Shown here one piece after another: positions 1 to 8,915 of a stretch of DNA of 64,000 nt. The stretch spans positions 806,001 through 870,000 of the forward strand of contig NZ_LT706985.1 of NCBI RefSeq assembly GCF_900155645.1. Reading direction: 5' to 3'. Within the stretch, counting starts at the first letter, position 1. Each line of letters starts with the position of its first letter. This DNA is from Vaginimicrobium propionicum. GTDB lineage: Bacteria; Actinomycetota; Actinomycetes; Propionibacteriales; Propionibacteriaceae. The position numbers and the translations under genes are program-made. Below the pieces are notes generated by a model. The model saw only the letters and a program-made list of their open reading frames with translations. It had not been told where the DNA came from and did no database searches.

Positions 1-499
1 TTTCGTCACGCTGATTAGGGGTACGGTCATCGTCAATAATGATTATTTTGGTGATCTGTTCGTCCAGACGTGGCTGCGAAGTGATTTTTTCTAGTTGCTT
101 GGCATTCTCTACCACAGCTATTTGGACGCCAGAATCGTTAAGAATATAGAACTCTTCATCTGCTTGAGTATTGGGGTAAACCGTTGTGGTTGCCCCGCCA
201 GCGCAAGCGATACCTAGGTCAGCGAAAATCCATTCAATACGGGTGGAAGAAATAATCGCCACTAACTGCTCAGTTTCAAGGCCTAAAGCAATGAACCCAG
301 CGCCGATTAGATCCACTTGGTCTTTGGCTTCAGCCCAAGTTATCTCTTGCCACTGTCCCCCATCAATGGCTGGCGGCACTAGATAGGCGACACGCTCTGG
401 CGTCTGGTCGACTCGACGGCGGAATAATGCCGGATAATTCGGTGCGGCTGCGGCGTCGAGTTGCTCACGCTGATTAATGATTTCAGGGGCGATGCTCAT
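1..499 (-). CDS. Long-chain acyl-CoA synthetase (AMP-forming), N-terminal part
   Basis: The minus strand is open from an ATG at 499 to the window edge, giving 166 codons of an AMP-dependent synthetase/ligase. The protein starts MSIAPEIINQREQLDAAAAP and continues with features of the FadD15-like subgroup, including a segment with IEWIFADLGIACAGGATTT followed by VYPNTQADEEFYILNDSG. Enzymes of this family activate fatty acids with ATP and CoA. A clear GGAGAA Shine-Dalgarno lies just before the ATG and decides the start. The ATP-binding P-loop and catalytic lysine lie outside the window, so activity cannot be judged. It is divergent from the dehydrogenase at 711. Confidence 0.9.
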   Translation of the reverse strand, partial: MSIAPEIINQREQLDAAAAPNYPALFRRRVDQTPERVAYLVPPAIDGGQWQEITWAEAKDQVDLIGAGFIALGLETEQLVAIISSTRIEWIFADLGIACAGGATTTVYPNTQADEEFYILNDSGVQIAVVENAKQLEKITSQPRLDEQITKIIIIDDDRTPNQRDE

Positions 500-666
500 A
501 TATTTTCTCCAAATTCCGCAAACTCACTAGGGACAAACCCATATATCCACCTTAGAGGCAGGCGAGGACGAAGTGGTGTCCGGCTCCACCAAAAGACAGC
601 AATAAAATTCGTAGATAAACATAACGGTGAGATAACCAGTTGCAGCTAGGTCTTGAACTTGAACCA

Positions 667-696
667 TTGATCAGACGCCCAAGGGTCAAATAATGG
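667..696 (+). promoter_or_regulatory. Candidate promoter for the FAD/Fe-S dehydrogenase
   Basis: TTGATC at 667-672 and TAATGG at 691-696 are separated by 18 nt and would start a transcript only a few bases before the ATG at 711. There is no Shine-Dalgarno there, so a very short leader is plausible. The match is weak and was found by eye. Confidence 0.3.
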
Positions 697-710
697 CACA
701 ATGAGTTCTT

Positions 711-3506
711 ATGGGAGCAGATTTTAGTGCAAAAATTAGTCGCTTCCGGGAAATCCTGGATGACGATTCTTGTCTAGACGACACGACTTTGACCAGAGCC
801 GTCTATTCAACAGATGCTTCCATTTACCGCGTAGTTCCCGGAATAGTGGCAAGACCACGTAGCCGAGCAGAACTCATTAACGTAGTCCGGGCAGCCCTTA
901 AAGCCAAACTTCCGATAACTGGACGCGGCGCCGGGACCTCGTGCGCTGGAAATGCTGTGGGGAATGGCTTAGTTATTGATATGTCTAGGCACCTGAACCA
1001 AATTCACGAGATTGATGAAATCTCTGGCACCGCAGTCATTGATCCTGGTGTAGTGCAATCTCAACTACAGATAGCGGCCAAACCCTTCGGGTTACGGTTT
1101 GGACCAGATCCATCTACCTCAAATCGATGCACCATAGGTGGAATGATCGGCAATAATGCGTGCGGTCCGCGTGCTATGGGTTACGGGCGCACTAGCGACA
1201 ATATTGTTGAGCTAGAAGTAATAACCGGCAATGGCGAATTGGTTACGCTGACCAACAGCGGAATAAATGGCGAGATAGGCAAGAAACTCAATGCTTTGGT
1301 TAACGCGAATTTGGCGCTGATCAGAACCCAATTCGCTAACTTTGGCCGCCAAATCTCCGGGTATTCGCTAGAACACTTATTGCCGGAAAAAGGCTTTGAC
1401 GTAGCTAATTTCTTCGCTGGCACTGAAGGCACTCTAGGTATTGTCACTCAGGCAAAGGTTCGTCTAGTCGCAGATAAACCGGTAAAGATAACAGTAGCTC
1501 TCGGTTACTCAGCGATGGCTTTGGGCGCTGACGATATGCCGATTTTGCGTAAATTCCATCCCAGTGCTTGTGAAGGAATGGATAGTAGACTCTCCAATTT
1601 AGTTGCTGAACGCATCGGCGCTCACGCAGTGCCGAAATTGCCTCACGGTGAAGCTTGGATTTTCATAGAACTGGTTGGCGAAGATAGAACTGAACTCATC
1701 GAACGGGCCAACCGTTTAGTGGCAGCCTCCAACTGCCAAGATGGCTGGGTTGTTGATGATGAGGAAGCTGCAAAAAAATTGTGGGCGATTCGCTCAGATG
1801 CTGCAGGTCTTGCCGGGGTGGCCTTAGAAAAACAGGCTTACCCAGGGTGGGAGGATTCCGCCGTCCCACCTGACAGGTTAGGAGCCTATCTACGTGATTT
1901 CGAGGATTTACTAGAACAGCATAATCTTCATGGCTTGCCATATGGCCATTTCGGGGACGGATGTTTGCACTGCCGAATTGATTTCCCGCTGACCGAAACC
2001 GACGGACCGAAACGTTTTCGAGAATTTATCTTGGCCGCCGGTGATTTGGTCGCGAAATATGGTGGTTCGATGAGTGGCGAGCATGGTGACGGACGTGCCC
2101 GCAGCGAGCTACTACCGAAAATGTATTCTGCTGAAGCTATCCAGCTATTTGGCCAAGTTAAGCAGCTTTTCGACCCGAACAATTTACTTAACCCTGGGGT
2201 TCTGGTAGACCCGTTGCCGCTAGATCAAGATATTCGCTATCACCAACCACCACTTCGGATTAGGCGGCCAGATTTTGCTGCTGCCGTGCACCGTTGCACT
2301 GGGGTCGGAAAATGCCTTAGCGACACGTCAACGTCCGGCAACCTGATGTGCCCGAGTTTTCAAGCCACCCATGACCAACGAGATTCGACTAGAGGACGCG
2401 CTCGTGTTCTTCAAGAGATGATTAATGGACGGCTAATCACAGGGGGTTGGCGAGCAAAAGAAGTTAAAGAGGCTTTAGAGTATTGCTTGGCCTGCAAAGG
2501 GTGCCGTCGTGACTGCCCGACAGGCGTTGACATGGCATGGTTCAAATCTAATGTTTTAGATGAGGCCTATCATTCACGAATCCGCCCAATAAATCACTAT
2601 TCATTAGGGTGGCTACCACGCTGGTCTCGACTGGTCACAACGCTAAGAATCGGGTGGTTAGCGAATTTCATCTTACAAACCCCCGGTCTAAAGCACCTTG
2701 TCAGAGCGATCGCTGGGGTTGATCAACGCCGCGATCTGCCACGTTTTAGGCCAGGTAAACCAGCTAAACAGTTAACACACCCCAAACTAAAAAACGGGCG
2801 AAAGATTGCGGTTTGGGTAGATTCTTTCTCTGATTCTTTCGAAGGGAACCAGCTCGCCGCATTGCTGCTTGTGTTGATAGACGCCGGATACGATCCGCAA
2901 GTCATTCAGCCCAATGCTTGTTGCGGATTGACGTGGATAACAACCGGCCAACTTGACGGCGCCCGTCGTCACCTAAAAAATGCTTTGACCATTCTTGAAC
3001 CTATCGCGGCTGAAATGCCAATTGTTGGGATGGAACCAAGTTGTTTGGCGGTGTGGCGTTCAGATGCAGCCGAGCTGCTGCCCAATGATAATCGCGTGGA
3101 AAAGGTGGCTCAACAGATTCATACCTTGGCCGAGATTTTGGTAGATACCGATGGCTGGCAAGCACCCGACCTGTCAGGAACCAAAGTGATCGCCCAGCCG
3201 CACTGTCACCAGTCATCGGTATTAGGTTGGGAAGCGGACGCTAAAGTGCTCGAAGCCACCGGCGCCAAGGTAATCAAACTGAATGGTTGCTGTGGACTAG
3301 CTGGCAACTTCGGGGTCGAACGTGGCCACTACGAAATTTCAGTTAAAGTAGCGCAAAACGAATTATTGCCAGCTATTGATGCATGCGGCAGTCAAGCAAT
3401 CGTTCTTTCAGACGGTTTCAGTTGCCGCAAACAAGTGGGAGATCTTAGCGACAACTTGGCCATGACTTTGGCGCAATTGTTAGTCAGCAACCGGCACCTA
3501 AGTTGA
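711..3506 (+). CDS. FAD-linked oxidase / Fe-S dehydrogenase (D-lactate or D-2-hydroxyglutarate dehydrogenase type, YdiJ-like)
   Basis: 931 aa with the full order of the fused D-2-hydroxyacid dehydrogenase family. An FAD-binding type 4 domain (about 40-200) is followed by an FAD-oxidase C-terminal domain (about 215-505), with GHFGDGCLHCRID near 411 and SGEHGDGRARSELLP near 454. Next are two ferredoxin-type cysteine clusters (CTGVGKC near 528, CLACKGCRRDCP near 592) and a C-terminal pair of CCG motifs (near 736 and 859). Such enzymes oxidise D-lactate or D-2-hydroxyglutarate and pass electrons to the membrane quinone pool; the exact substrate cannot be read from the sequence. The length is usual for the fused form. 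It ends 8 nt before the convergent dcp gene, and no terminator is visible between them. Confidence 0.9.
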   Translation: MGADFSAKISRFREILDDDSCLDDTTLTRAVYSTDASIYRVVPGIVARPRSRAELINVVRAALKAKLPITGRGAGTSCAGNAVGNGLVIDMSRHLNQIHEIDEISGTAVIDPGVVQSQLQIAAKPFGLRFGPDPSTSNRCTIGGMIGNNACGPRAMGYGRTSDNIVELEVITGNGELVTLTNSGINGEIGKKLNALVNANLALIRTQFANFGRQISGYSLEHLLPEKGFDVANFFAGTEGTLGIVTQAKVRLVADKPVKITVALGYSAMALGADDMPILRKFHPSACEGMDSRLSNLVAERIGAHAVPKLPHGEAWIFIELVGEDRTELIERANRLVAASNCQDGWVVDDEEAAKKLWAIRSDAAGLAGVALEKQAYPGWEDSAVPPDRLGAYLRDFEDLLEQHNLHGLPYGHFGDGCLHCRIDFPLTETDGPKRFREFILAAGDLVAKYGGSMSGEHGDGRARSELLPKMYSAEAIQLFGQVKQLFDPNNLLNPGVLVDPLPLDQDIRYHQPPLRIRRPDFAAAVHRCTGVGKCLSDTSTSGNLMCPSFQATHDQRDSTRGRARVLQEMINGRLITGGWRAKEVKEALEYCLACKGCRRDCPTGVDMAWFKSNVLDEAYHSRIRPINHYSLGWLPRWSRLVTTLRIGWLANFILQTPGLKHLVRAIAGVDQRRDLPRFRPGKPAKQLTHPKLKNGRKIAVWVDSFSDSFEGNQLAALLLVLIDAGYDPQVIQPNACCGLTWITTGQLDGARRHLKNALTILEPIAAEMPIVGMEPSCLAVWRSDAAELLPNDNRVEKVAQQIHTLAEILVDTDGWQAPDLSGTKVIAQPHCHQSSVLGWEADAKVLEATGAKVIKLNGCCGLAGNFGVERGHYEISVKVAQNELLPAIDACGSQAIVLSDGFSCRKQVGDLSDNLAMTLAQLLVSNRHLS

Positions 3507-3514
3507 TCAGCTAG

Positions 3515-5503
3515 CTAAACATTGGCCGGCTTTGCGCCGTGGCGCGCCAATAGATATCTGACGTCTTCTGGTTTACCCCTAAAAGCTCGATAGCTTGGTA
3601 TCAACGGTTCACTAAAACCTTTTGCCAGGATTTCACGACGAAATTTCTCGCCATTTTCCCTTGTCATACCGCCATTTTCACTGAACCAGGCGCAGGCGTC
3701 AGCGTCCAATAATTCAGACCACAGATAGCCATAATAAGCACCGGCGTATCCTCCAGACCAGATATGAGAGAAATAGGTGCTGGAATAGCGCGGCGGAATA
3801 AGTTCACTGGCTAGCCCGGCACGAGCAAGTGCTCTGGCCTGAAAATCAGCGACTTCGTTAGGCTCACTGGGCAACTCGTCCAGGCTAGCCGTGTGCCATG
3901 CCTGGTCAAGAACTATGGCAGCAAGCATTTCGTAATCTTCAAACCCCTGGTTGAATTTAGTAGCTACTTTTAGCTTGGTTAGCATCTGGGACGGAATCGG
4001 CTCGTTGGTCTGCCAATGTTTGGCATATCGGGTTATCAGCCCCTCATCTAACGCCCAATATTCATTAACTTGGGAAGGGAATTCGACGTAGTCAGGCGGG
4101 GTATTAGAACCGGCCATGGACGGCAATAAGCAGTCAGAAAACAAACCGTTTAAGCAGTGACCAAATTCATGAAAAAGCGTTATCACCTCGTCCCAGCTGA
4201 GCAAGGTGGGCGCACCTGGGGATGGCTTAGGATAATTGCAATTCAAAGTCACGATTGGCACGGCTTCAAGCAGCTGATTTTGAGTAATCAGCTCACTCAT
4301 CCAAGCACCGCCTTGTTTGGTTGGGCGAGCATAAGGATCAACAATGAGACCGCCGAGCAGTTTACCGTCTGCTTCTAGAACTTCGAAAGCGATAGCGTCA
4401 TCTACGTAAGTAGGAGCAGTAATTTGGTGGAAAGAAATTCCGTAAAGGATATTGGCTTCAGCAAAAATACCGTCATAGACCACATTCTCAAACTTTAGAT
4501 AGGGTCTTATTTGTTCATCCGAAACAGCGAATTTAGTGCGCTCGCGCGCTGCTACGTAAGCCCAATCCCAAGGCGAGAAATCAGAGCCGAAACTAGCGCG
4601 TAAGCGCTCTGCTTCTTTTCTCGCTATTTCAACTACTTGGTCACGCATTGGGTAAAGCACCTGGTTGATGGCTTCAACGCTACCGGCGGTGCCTTGATGG
4701 GCAGCTAACTCAGCATAATTGTCGAACCCGAGCAATGCGGCTTTTTCTGCCCTAAGCCTGGCGGTTTCGATTATTAGTTGACGCATATCGAACTTGCCAT
4801 GGCTACCGCGACAGGTTGCTGCCTGAAATATTCGTTTCCGTAAGTTTCGGTTATCTAAATCGGCAAGAATGGGTTGGCCAGTAGTGTTTACCATCTCAAT
4901 TAGCCAGCCCGCTAAACCAGCTTGCGAGGCGGCCTGCGCTAGTCGATCTTTGCTGTCTTGATCTAACCCGGCAAGTTCATCTTCGTCGCTAACAAGAATG
5001 GCTGAAGCGTTGCGTTCAGCCACAACATTTTGATCCCATTTTGTCTCGTTAACGGCCAGCTGTTCGTTTATTTCACGTAGCCGATGCTGTTTTCCTGCAG
5101 ATAATTCGGCACCACAAACTCGAAAATCTTTTAGCGTTTCAGCAACCCAATGCTGTACTTGTTCTTCCAGGTTATCGCTTTGAGCGAGCTGTTTGACCCT
5201 CTCATAGTAGGCAGGGTTCAGCATGATTTTATCCTGATGGGCTGACAGTCGTGGAGCGTATTCAGCCATGAGCGCATCCATCTCGTCACTGCTATCGGAC
5301 GAGATTTTAGCCTCGAAAGCGCAAAGCACTCTAGTTAGGGCGTCTGCCGCCTTCTCCACTGGATAAATAACATTTGCTGGCGAAGGAGGAGCTTGGCAAG
5401 CGGTTATCTCGTCTATTACGCCAAGCTCATCGGCCATCAACCGATCGAATGCCTTCGCATATTCCTTAGCCGAGTGGTATTTCGGGAAATTTAGCTCACT
5501 CAC
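3515..5503 (-). CDS. dcp: M3 family metallopeptidase (peptidyl-dipeptidase Dcp / oligopeptidase A type)
   Basis: 662 aa cytoplasmic zinc peptidase of family M3 that cleaves oligopeptides. The HEFGH zinc site is at residues 445-449, inside VITLFHEFGHCLNGLFS, and the C-terminal region carries the family YYGYLWSELLDADACAWF signature. There is no signal peptide. Translation starts at a GTG, 9 nt after the stop of ettA, so the two are probably co-transcribed. Dcp and OpdA members cannot be separated with certainty by eye. Confidence 0.9.
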   Translation of the reverse strand: MSELNFPKYHSAKEYAKAFDRLMADELGVIDEITACQAPPSPANVIYPVEKAADALTRVLCAFEAKISSDSSDEMDALMAEYAPRLSAHQDKIMLNPAYYERVKQLAQSDNLEEQVQHWVAETLKDFRVCGAELSAGKQHRLREINEQLAVNETKWDQNVVAERNASAILVSDEDELAGLDQDSKDRLAQAASQAGLAGWLIEMVNTTGQPILADLDNRNLRKRIFQAATCRGSHGKFDMRQLIIETARLRAEKAALLGFDNYAELAAHQGTAGSVEAINQVLYPMRDQVVEIARKEAERLRASFGSDFSPWDWAYVAARERTKFAVSDEQIRPYLKFENVVYDGIFAEANILYGISFHQITAPTYVDDAIAFEVLEADGKLLGGLIVDPYARPTKQGGAWMSELITQNQLLEAVPIVTLNCNYPKPSPGAPTLLSWDEVITLFHEFGHCLNGLFSDCLLPSMAGSNTPPDYVEFPSQVNEYWALDEGLITRYAKHWQTNEPIPSQMLTKLKVATKFNQGFEDYEMLAAIVLDQAWHTASLDELPSEPNEVADFQARALARAGLASELIPPRYSSTYFSHIWSGGYAGAYYGYLWSELLDADACAWFSENGGMTRENGEKFRREILAKGFSEPLIPSYRAFRGKPEDVRYLLARHGAKPANV

Positions 5504-5512
5504 CTGTTCAGC

Positions 5513-7195
5513 TTAGTCGCGAGTTAAGCGGCGATGCCTGGAAGCGTGCGGACGAGCCGCTTCTTCCCCTAACCGCTCGATTTTATTCTTCTCGTAGTCA
5601 GCGAAGTTACCCTCAAACCAGAACCATTTCGCCTGGTCGTCATCGTCACCTTCCCAAGCCAGGATGTGGGTTGCTACGCGGTCTAAGAACCATCGGTCGT
5701 GAGAAATAACCACTGCGCAACCAGGGAATTGCAGTAAAGCGTCTTCCAAACTCGACAATGTTTCGACATCAAGGTCGTTAGTAGGTTCGTCAAGGAGCAG
5801 CAGGTTGCCACCTTGTTTCAAGGTTAAGGCTAGATTCAACCTGTTACGTTCACCACCAGAAAGCACCCCGGCTAGTTTCTGCTGATCAGGACCCTTAAAC
5901 CCGAAGGATGCGACATAAGCGCGCGAGGCCATTTCAAAATTGCCGACCTTGAGATAGTCCAGGCCGTCCGAAACTACTTCCCAAACATTCTTTTCTGGGT
6001 CAATACCGGCACGAGTTTGGTCAACATAGGATAGTTTGACCGTCTCACCTAATTTAAGCGAGCCGGAATCTGGTTTCTCGTCGCCAACAATCATCTTAAA
6101 CAAAGTTGTTTTGCCGACCCCATTCGGCCCGATAACACCGACGATGCCAGCCCGCGGCAAATCAAAACTAAGGCCGTTGATGAGTTTACGGTCATCGAAA
6201 CCCTTGACGAGATTATTTGCTTCCAAAACAATGGAACCAAGTCTGGGGCCAGCCGGAATGTTGATTTCCGAGGTATCAATTTTGCGGAAACGCTCTGCCT
6301 CGGCAGCTAACTCCTCGTAGCGAGCCAGCCTGGCTTTATTTTTTGCCTGCCTGGCTTTGGGGGAAGAACGCACCCATTCGAGTTCGCGCTCTAAAATCTT
6401 GGCGCGTTTCGCATCCTTTTGACCCTCAACCTTCAACCGAGCTTTCTTCGTCTCCAGATAGGTAGAATAGTTACCTTCATAGGGGTAAAGACGGCCTCTA
6501 TCAACTTCGCAAATCCAACCAACAACGTTGTCCAAGAAATACCTATCGTGCGTGATGCATAGCACCGCACCAGGATAGGTTTTCAGGTGACCTTCTAGCC
6601 AAGCCACAGATTCGGCATCTAAGTGGTTTGTTGGCTCGTCAAGAAGTAGCAAGTCGGGTTGTTCAAGTAGCAGTTTGCACAACGCCACCCGGCGACGCTC
6701 CCCACCCGAAAGCACGTCAACAACGGTGTCAGCAGGCGGGCAGCGCAACGCGTCCATCGCTTGTTCAAGTTGAGATTCTAAATCCCAGGCGTTAGCAGCA
6801 TCGAGGCGAGTTTGAAGCTCTCCCATTTCGGCCATCAAAGCATCAAAATCAGCCTCCGGGTCAGCCATCGCGGCAGAAATCTCGTTAAATCTGTCGAGCA
6901 TCGCCTTGGTTTCCCGAACGCCCTCTTCAACGTTCTCAAGGACGGTTTTTCCCTGGGTCAGCGGCGGCTCTTGCAGTAGAATCCCGACGGTGGCGTCCTT
7001 GGCTAGGGCGGCATCACCGTTATTGATTGGCTCCAGACCGGCCATAACCTTTAGCAGGGTTGATTTTCCAGCACCGTTTGGGCCGACGACGCCAATCTTC
7101 GCGTCTGGGAAGAAGGACAAGGTCACGTCGTCGAGAATCAGTTTTTCACCGATTGTCTTGCGCACATTGTGCATGGTGTAGATGAACTCAGCCAC
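5513..7195 (-). CDS. ettA: Energy-dependent translational throttle protein EttA (ABC-F ATPase)
   Basis: 560 aa, the standard length for EttA. It has two ABC ATPase domains in one chain: Walker A GPNGAGKST at 38-46 with a downstream LLLLDEPTNHLD Walker B, then GPNGVGKTT near 357 with LLLLDEPTNDLD. The two are joined by a charged helical linker. There are no membrane segments, as expected for ABC-F proteins that bind the ribosomal E site and gate entry into elongation according to ATP/ADP level. The GTG start is preceded by AAAGGA at about 10 nt. It precedes dcp in the same operon. Confidence 0.95.
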   Translation of the reverse strand: MAEFIYTMHNVRKTIGEKLILDDVTLSFFPDAKIGVVGPNGAGKSTLLKVMAGLEPINNGDAALAKDATVGILLQEPPLTQGKTVLENVEEGVRETKAMLDRFNEISAAMADPEADFDALMAEMGELQTRLDAANAWDLESQLEQAMDALRCPPADTVVDVLSGGERRRVALCKLLLEQPDLLLLDEPTNHLDAESVAWLEGHLKTYPGAVLCITHDRYFLDNVVGWICEVDRGRLYPYEGNYSTYLETKKARLKVEGQKDAKRAKILERELEWVRSSPKARQAKNKARLARYEELAAEAERFRKIDTSEINIPAGPRLGSIVLEANNLVKGFDDRKLINGLSFDLPRAGIVGVIGPNGVGKTTLFKMIVGDEKPDSGSLKLGETVKLSYVDQTRAGIDPEKNVWEVVSDGLDYLKVGNFEMASRAYVASFGFKGPDQQKLAGVLSGGERNRLNLALTLKQGGNLLLLDEPTNDLDVETLSSLEDALLQFPGCAVVISHDRWFLDRVATHILAWEGDDDDQAKWFWFEGNFADYEKNKIERLGEEAARPHASRHRRLTRD

Positions 7196-7268
7196 TTGCG
7201 AGGGTTCCTTTACCTAGTAGATCAATTAGCCCGGCGGGCAGAGTCCATTATGCCAGGTCAACCTCGAG

Positions 7269-8915
7269 TCAGCCCATTGCCTCGGCAACCGCTTGACGAG
7301 CCTTGGCATGACGAATGAGTTCATCTGTGACGGGAGAGATGATTAACTCATTAGCCACCTTAGCTACTGCATCATTCAGCGCTCGTTTCGCGCGGTATGC
7401 CTTAGCCTTTGCACCCGCTTCAACACCCAAACGAGAAACCAAACCGACGACCAGGCCAGCCAATAGTCCACCAACTAGCAGCACAGTAGCTAACGGGGCG
7501 CGCCCAATTTTGATACTCGGCAACCCTGGCAATTGCAGATAGGCAGCCACCAGATCAACTAATAACCAAATCCCCCCAAGACAAGCCGCTAAGAAGACGA
7601 GCCATTGAAAGAATCGGATAACTTTCCACCATCCAAGCCCACTTGTTAGATCTAAATTCGTGGTTGCCACTGCGTTATCTAACTGATCGTAGAGTTGCCG
7701 CTGGCAACTAGCAGTGATTTTTCGAATGGATGCCATCCAGCCGGACGGTAGCCCACGGCTAGCCTCATAGGCTACTTGACGCAAGGCAGAATCTACCCGC
7801 GCTTTAGAAACCCCAGTGGCTGGACGCAAACTGGTGCGCTGCACAGCGGTCGGGGCAATTTGATCCAGCGAGGGTTTACGTCCACTCTTGCCTAGCACTG
7901 GTTTTAGCGGGGTGCGGTCAAGATGGAGAGCTTTTAATGGGTCGGGACGAAATCTGGTCAGCCATTTCGTCATTGGCCAGCCAGTAGCTAAAGCGCCGCG
8001 CTTGAGCATCGAATTGTAAACGGCGTCAGTAACGGTGTTGATGTTTGCGGCCTCGGCCAGTGCGAAATTTAATTCTTGCACGACTTGATTCGGAATCTGG
8101 CTTATTTCGGCTGAGCCGAGGTCTTCGTCCAAGCTCATGGCTGCTTGACGAATGTCTGCCGATAATCGAGCAGCTACTAAGCGTTTTGAGGCGACCATTT
8201 TGGCGATGGCTGACCGTAACTCAGCTATCCCCTGGCCTGTTAGTGCAGAAACTGCCATAGTCTCTACCCCGCCTAAGCCTTCACTTTCTAATAGCTGACC
8301 CAAATCGTTAATGGCGCTGTTCAATTGTGCTGACGTTAGGCGATCCGCTTGGTTAAATGCGATCATCATCACATCTTTGTGACTGGCCAGGGTTTTCAAA
8401 TAGTCATGATGCAATGCGGCATCTGCGTATTTTTGTGGATCCACTACCCAAATCAGCTGATCCACTAGAGCGATCATGCGATCAGCTTCTAGTCGATTAG
8501 TGCTTTGGGTGGAATCTTGGTCAGGTAAATCAATCAATACCAAACCATTAAATGCCTTGTCATCGCCGCGAATAAGGTGCCTGGTGGGCACATCTAGCCA
8601 ATTCAATAATTCGTTGGGGCTTTGGTTACCCCAGTAGGCTGCAACGGATTTAGTGGTGGTTGGCCTGGTTATTCCTGGCTGAGCTAATCGCGCCTGGCAA
8701 ATAGCGTTAAACAGGCTCGACTTACCCGAACCTGTCGGTCCAGCCAGCGCAATGACGGTGTCGTCACCAGAAAACCGCATTCGTTGATCGGCATGATCGA
8801 CAGCTTTTCGCGCCCGCTCAACTATCTCTTTACTAGCCCTACCGCTAGATAATCCGACAGCTGTTGCCAAGGCCTCAATCTGAGTTTTCAATCGGTTTTT
8901 TTGTCCGGTTTTCAT
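7269..8915 (-). CDS. Membrane-anchored GTPase (YfjP/HSR1-like), second of a GTPase pair
   Basis: 548 aa. The N-terminal GTPase domain has G1 GPTGSGKSS at 59-67, a Thr-rich switch I region near 84-90, G3 DLPD at 129-132 and G4 NQAD at 188-191. A long helical region follows. Two hydrophobic segments near 438-460 and 474-495 point to anchoring in the cytoplasmic membrane, and the C-terminus is helical and Ala-rich. The start overlaps the stop of the upstream GTPase by 4 nt (ATGA), with GAAAGG just before it. Large GTPase pairs of this kind are seen in actinobacteria, but I know of no assigned substrate. A role in membrane remodelling or division is only inference. Confidence 0.75.
   Translation of the reverse strand: MKTGQKNRLKTQIEALATAVGLSSGRASKEIVERARKAVDHADQRMRFSGDDTVIALAGPTGSGKSSLFNAICQARLAQPGITRPTTTKSVAAYWGNQSPNELLNWLDVPTRHLIRGDDKAFNGLVLIDLPDQDSTQSTNRLEADRMIALVDQLIWVVDPQKYADAALHHDYLKTLASHKDVMMIAFNQADRLTSAQLNSAINDLGQLLESEGLGGVETMAVSALTGQGIAELRSAIAKMVASKRLVAARLSADIRQAAMSLDEDLGSAEISQIPNQVVQELNFALAEAANINTVTDAVYNSMLKRGALATGWPMTKWLTRFRPDPLKALHLDRTPLKPVLGKSGRKPSLDQIAPTAVQRTSLRPATGVSKARVDSALRQVAYEASRGLPSGWMASIRKITASCQRQLYDQLDNAVATTNLDLTSGLGWWKVIRFFQWLVFLAACLGGIWLLVDLVAAYLQLPGLPSIKIGRAPLATVLLVGGLLAGLVVGLVSRLGVEAGAKAKAYRAKRALNDAVAKVANELIISPVTDELIRHAKARQAVAEAMG

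Noticed and set aside
6036-6320. Plus-strand ORFs inside ettA and the GTPase genes (several of 70-120 codons)
   Set aside because: All are antisense to well-supported genes and lack ribosome sites or family motifs.
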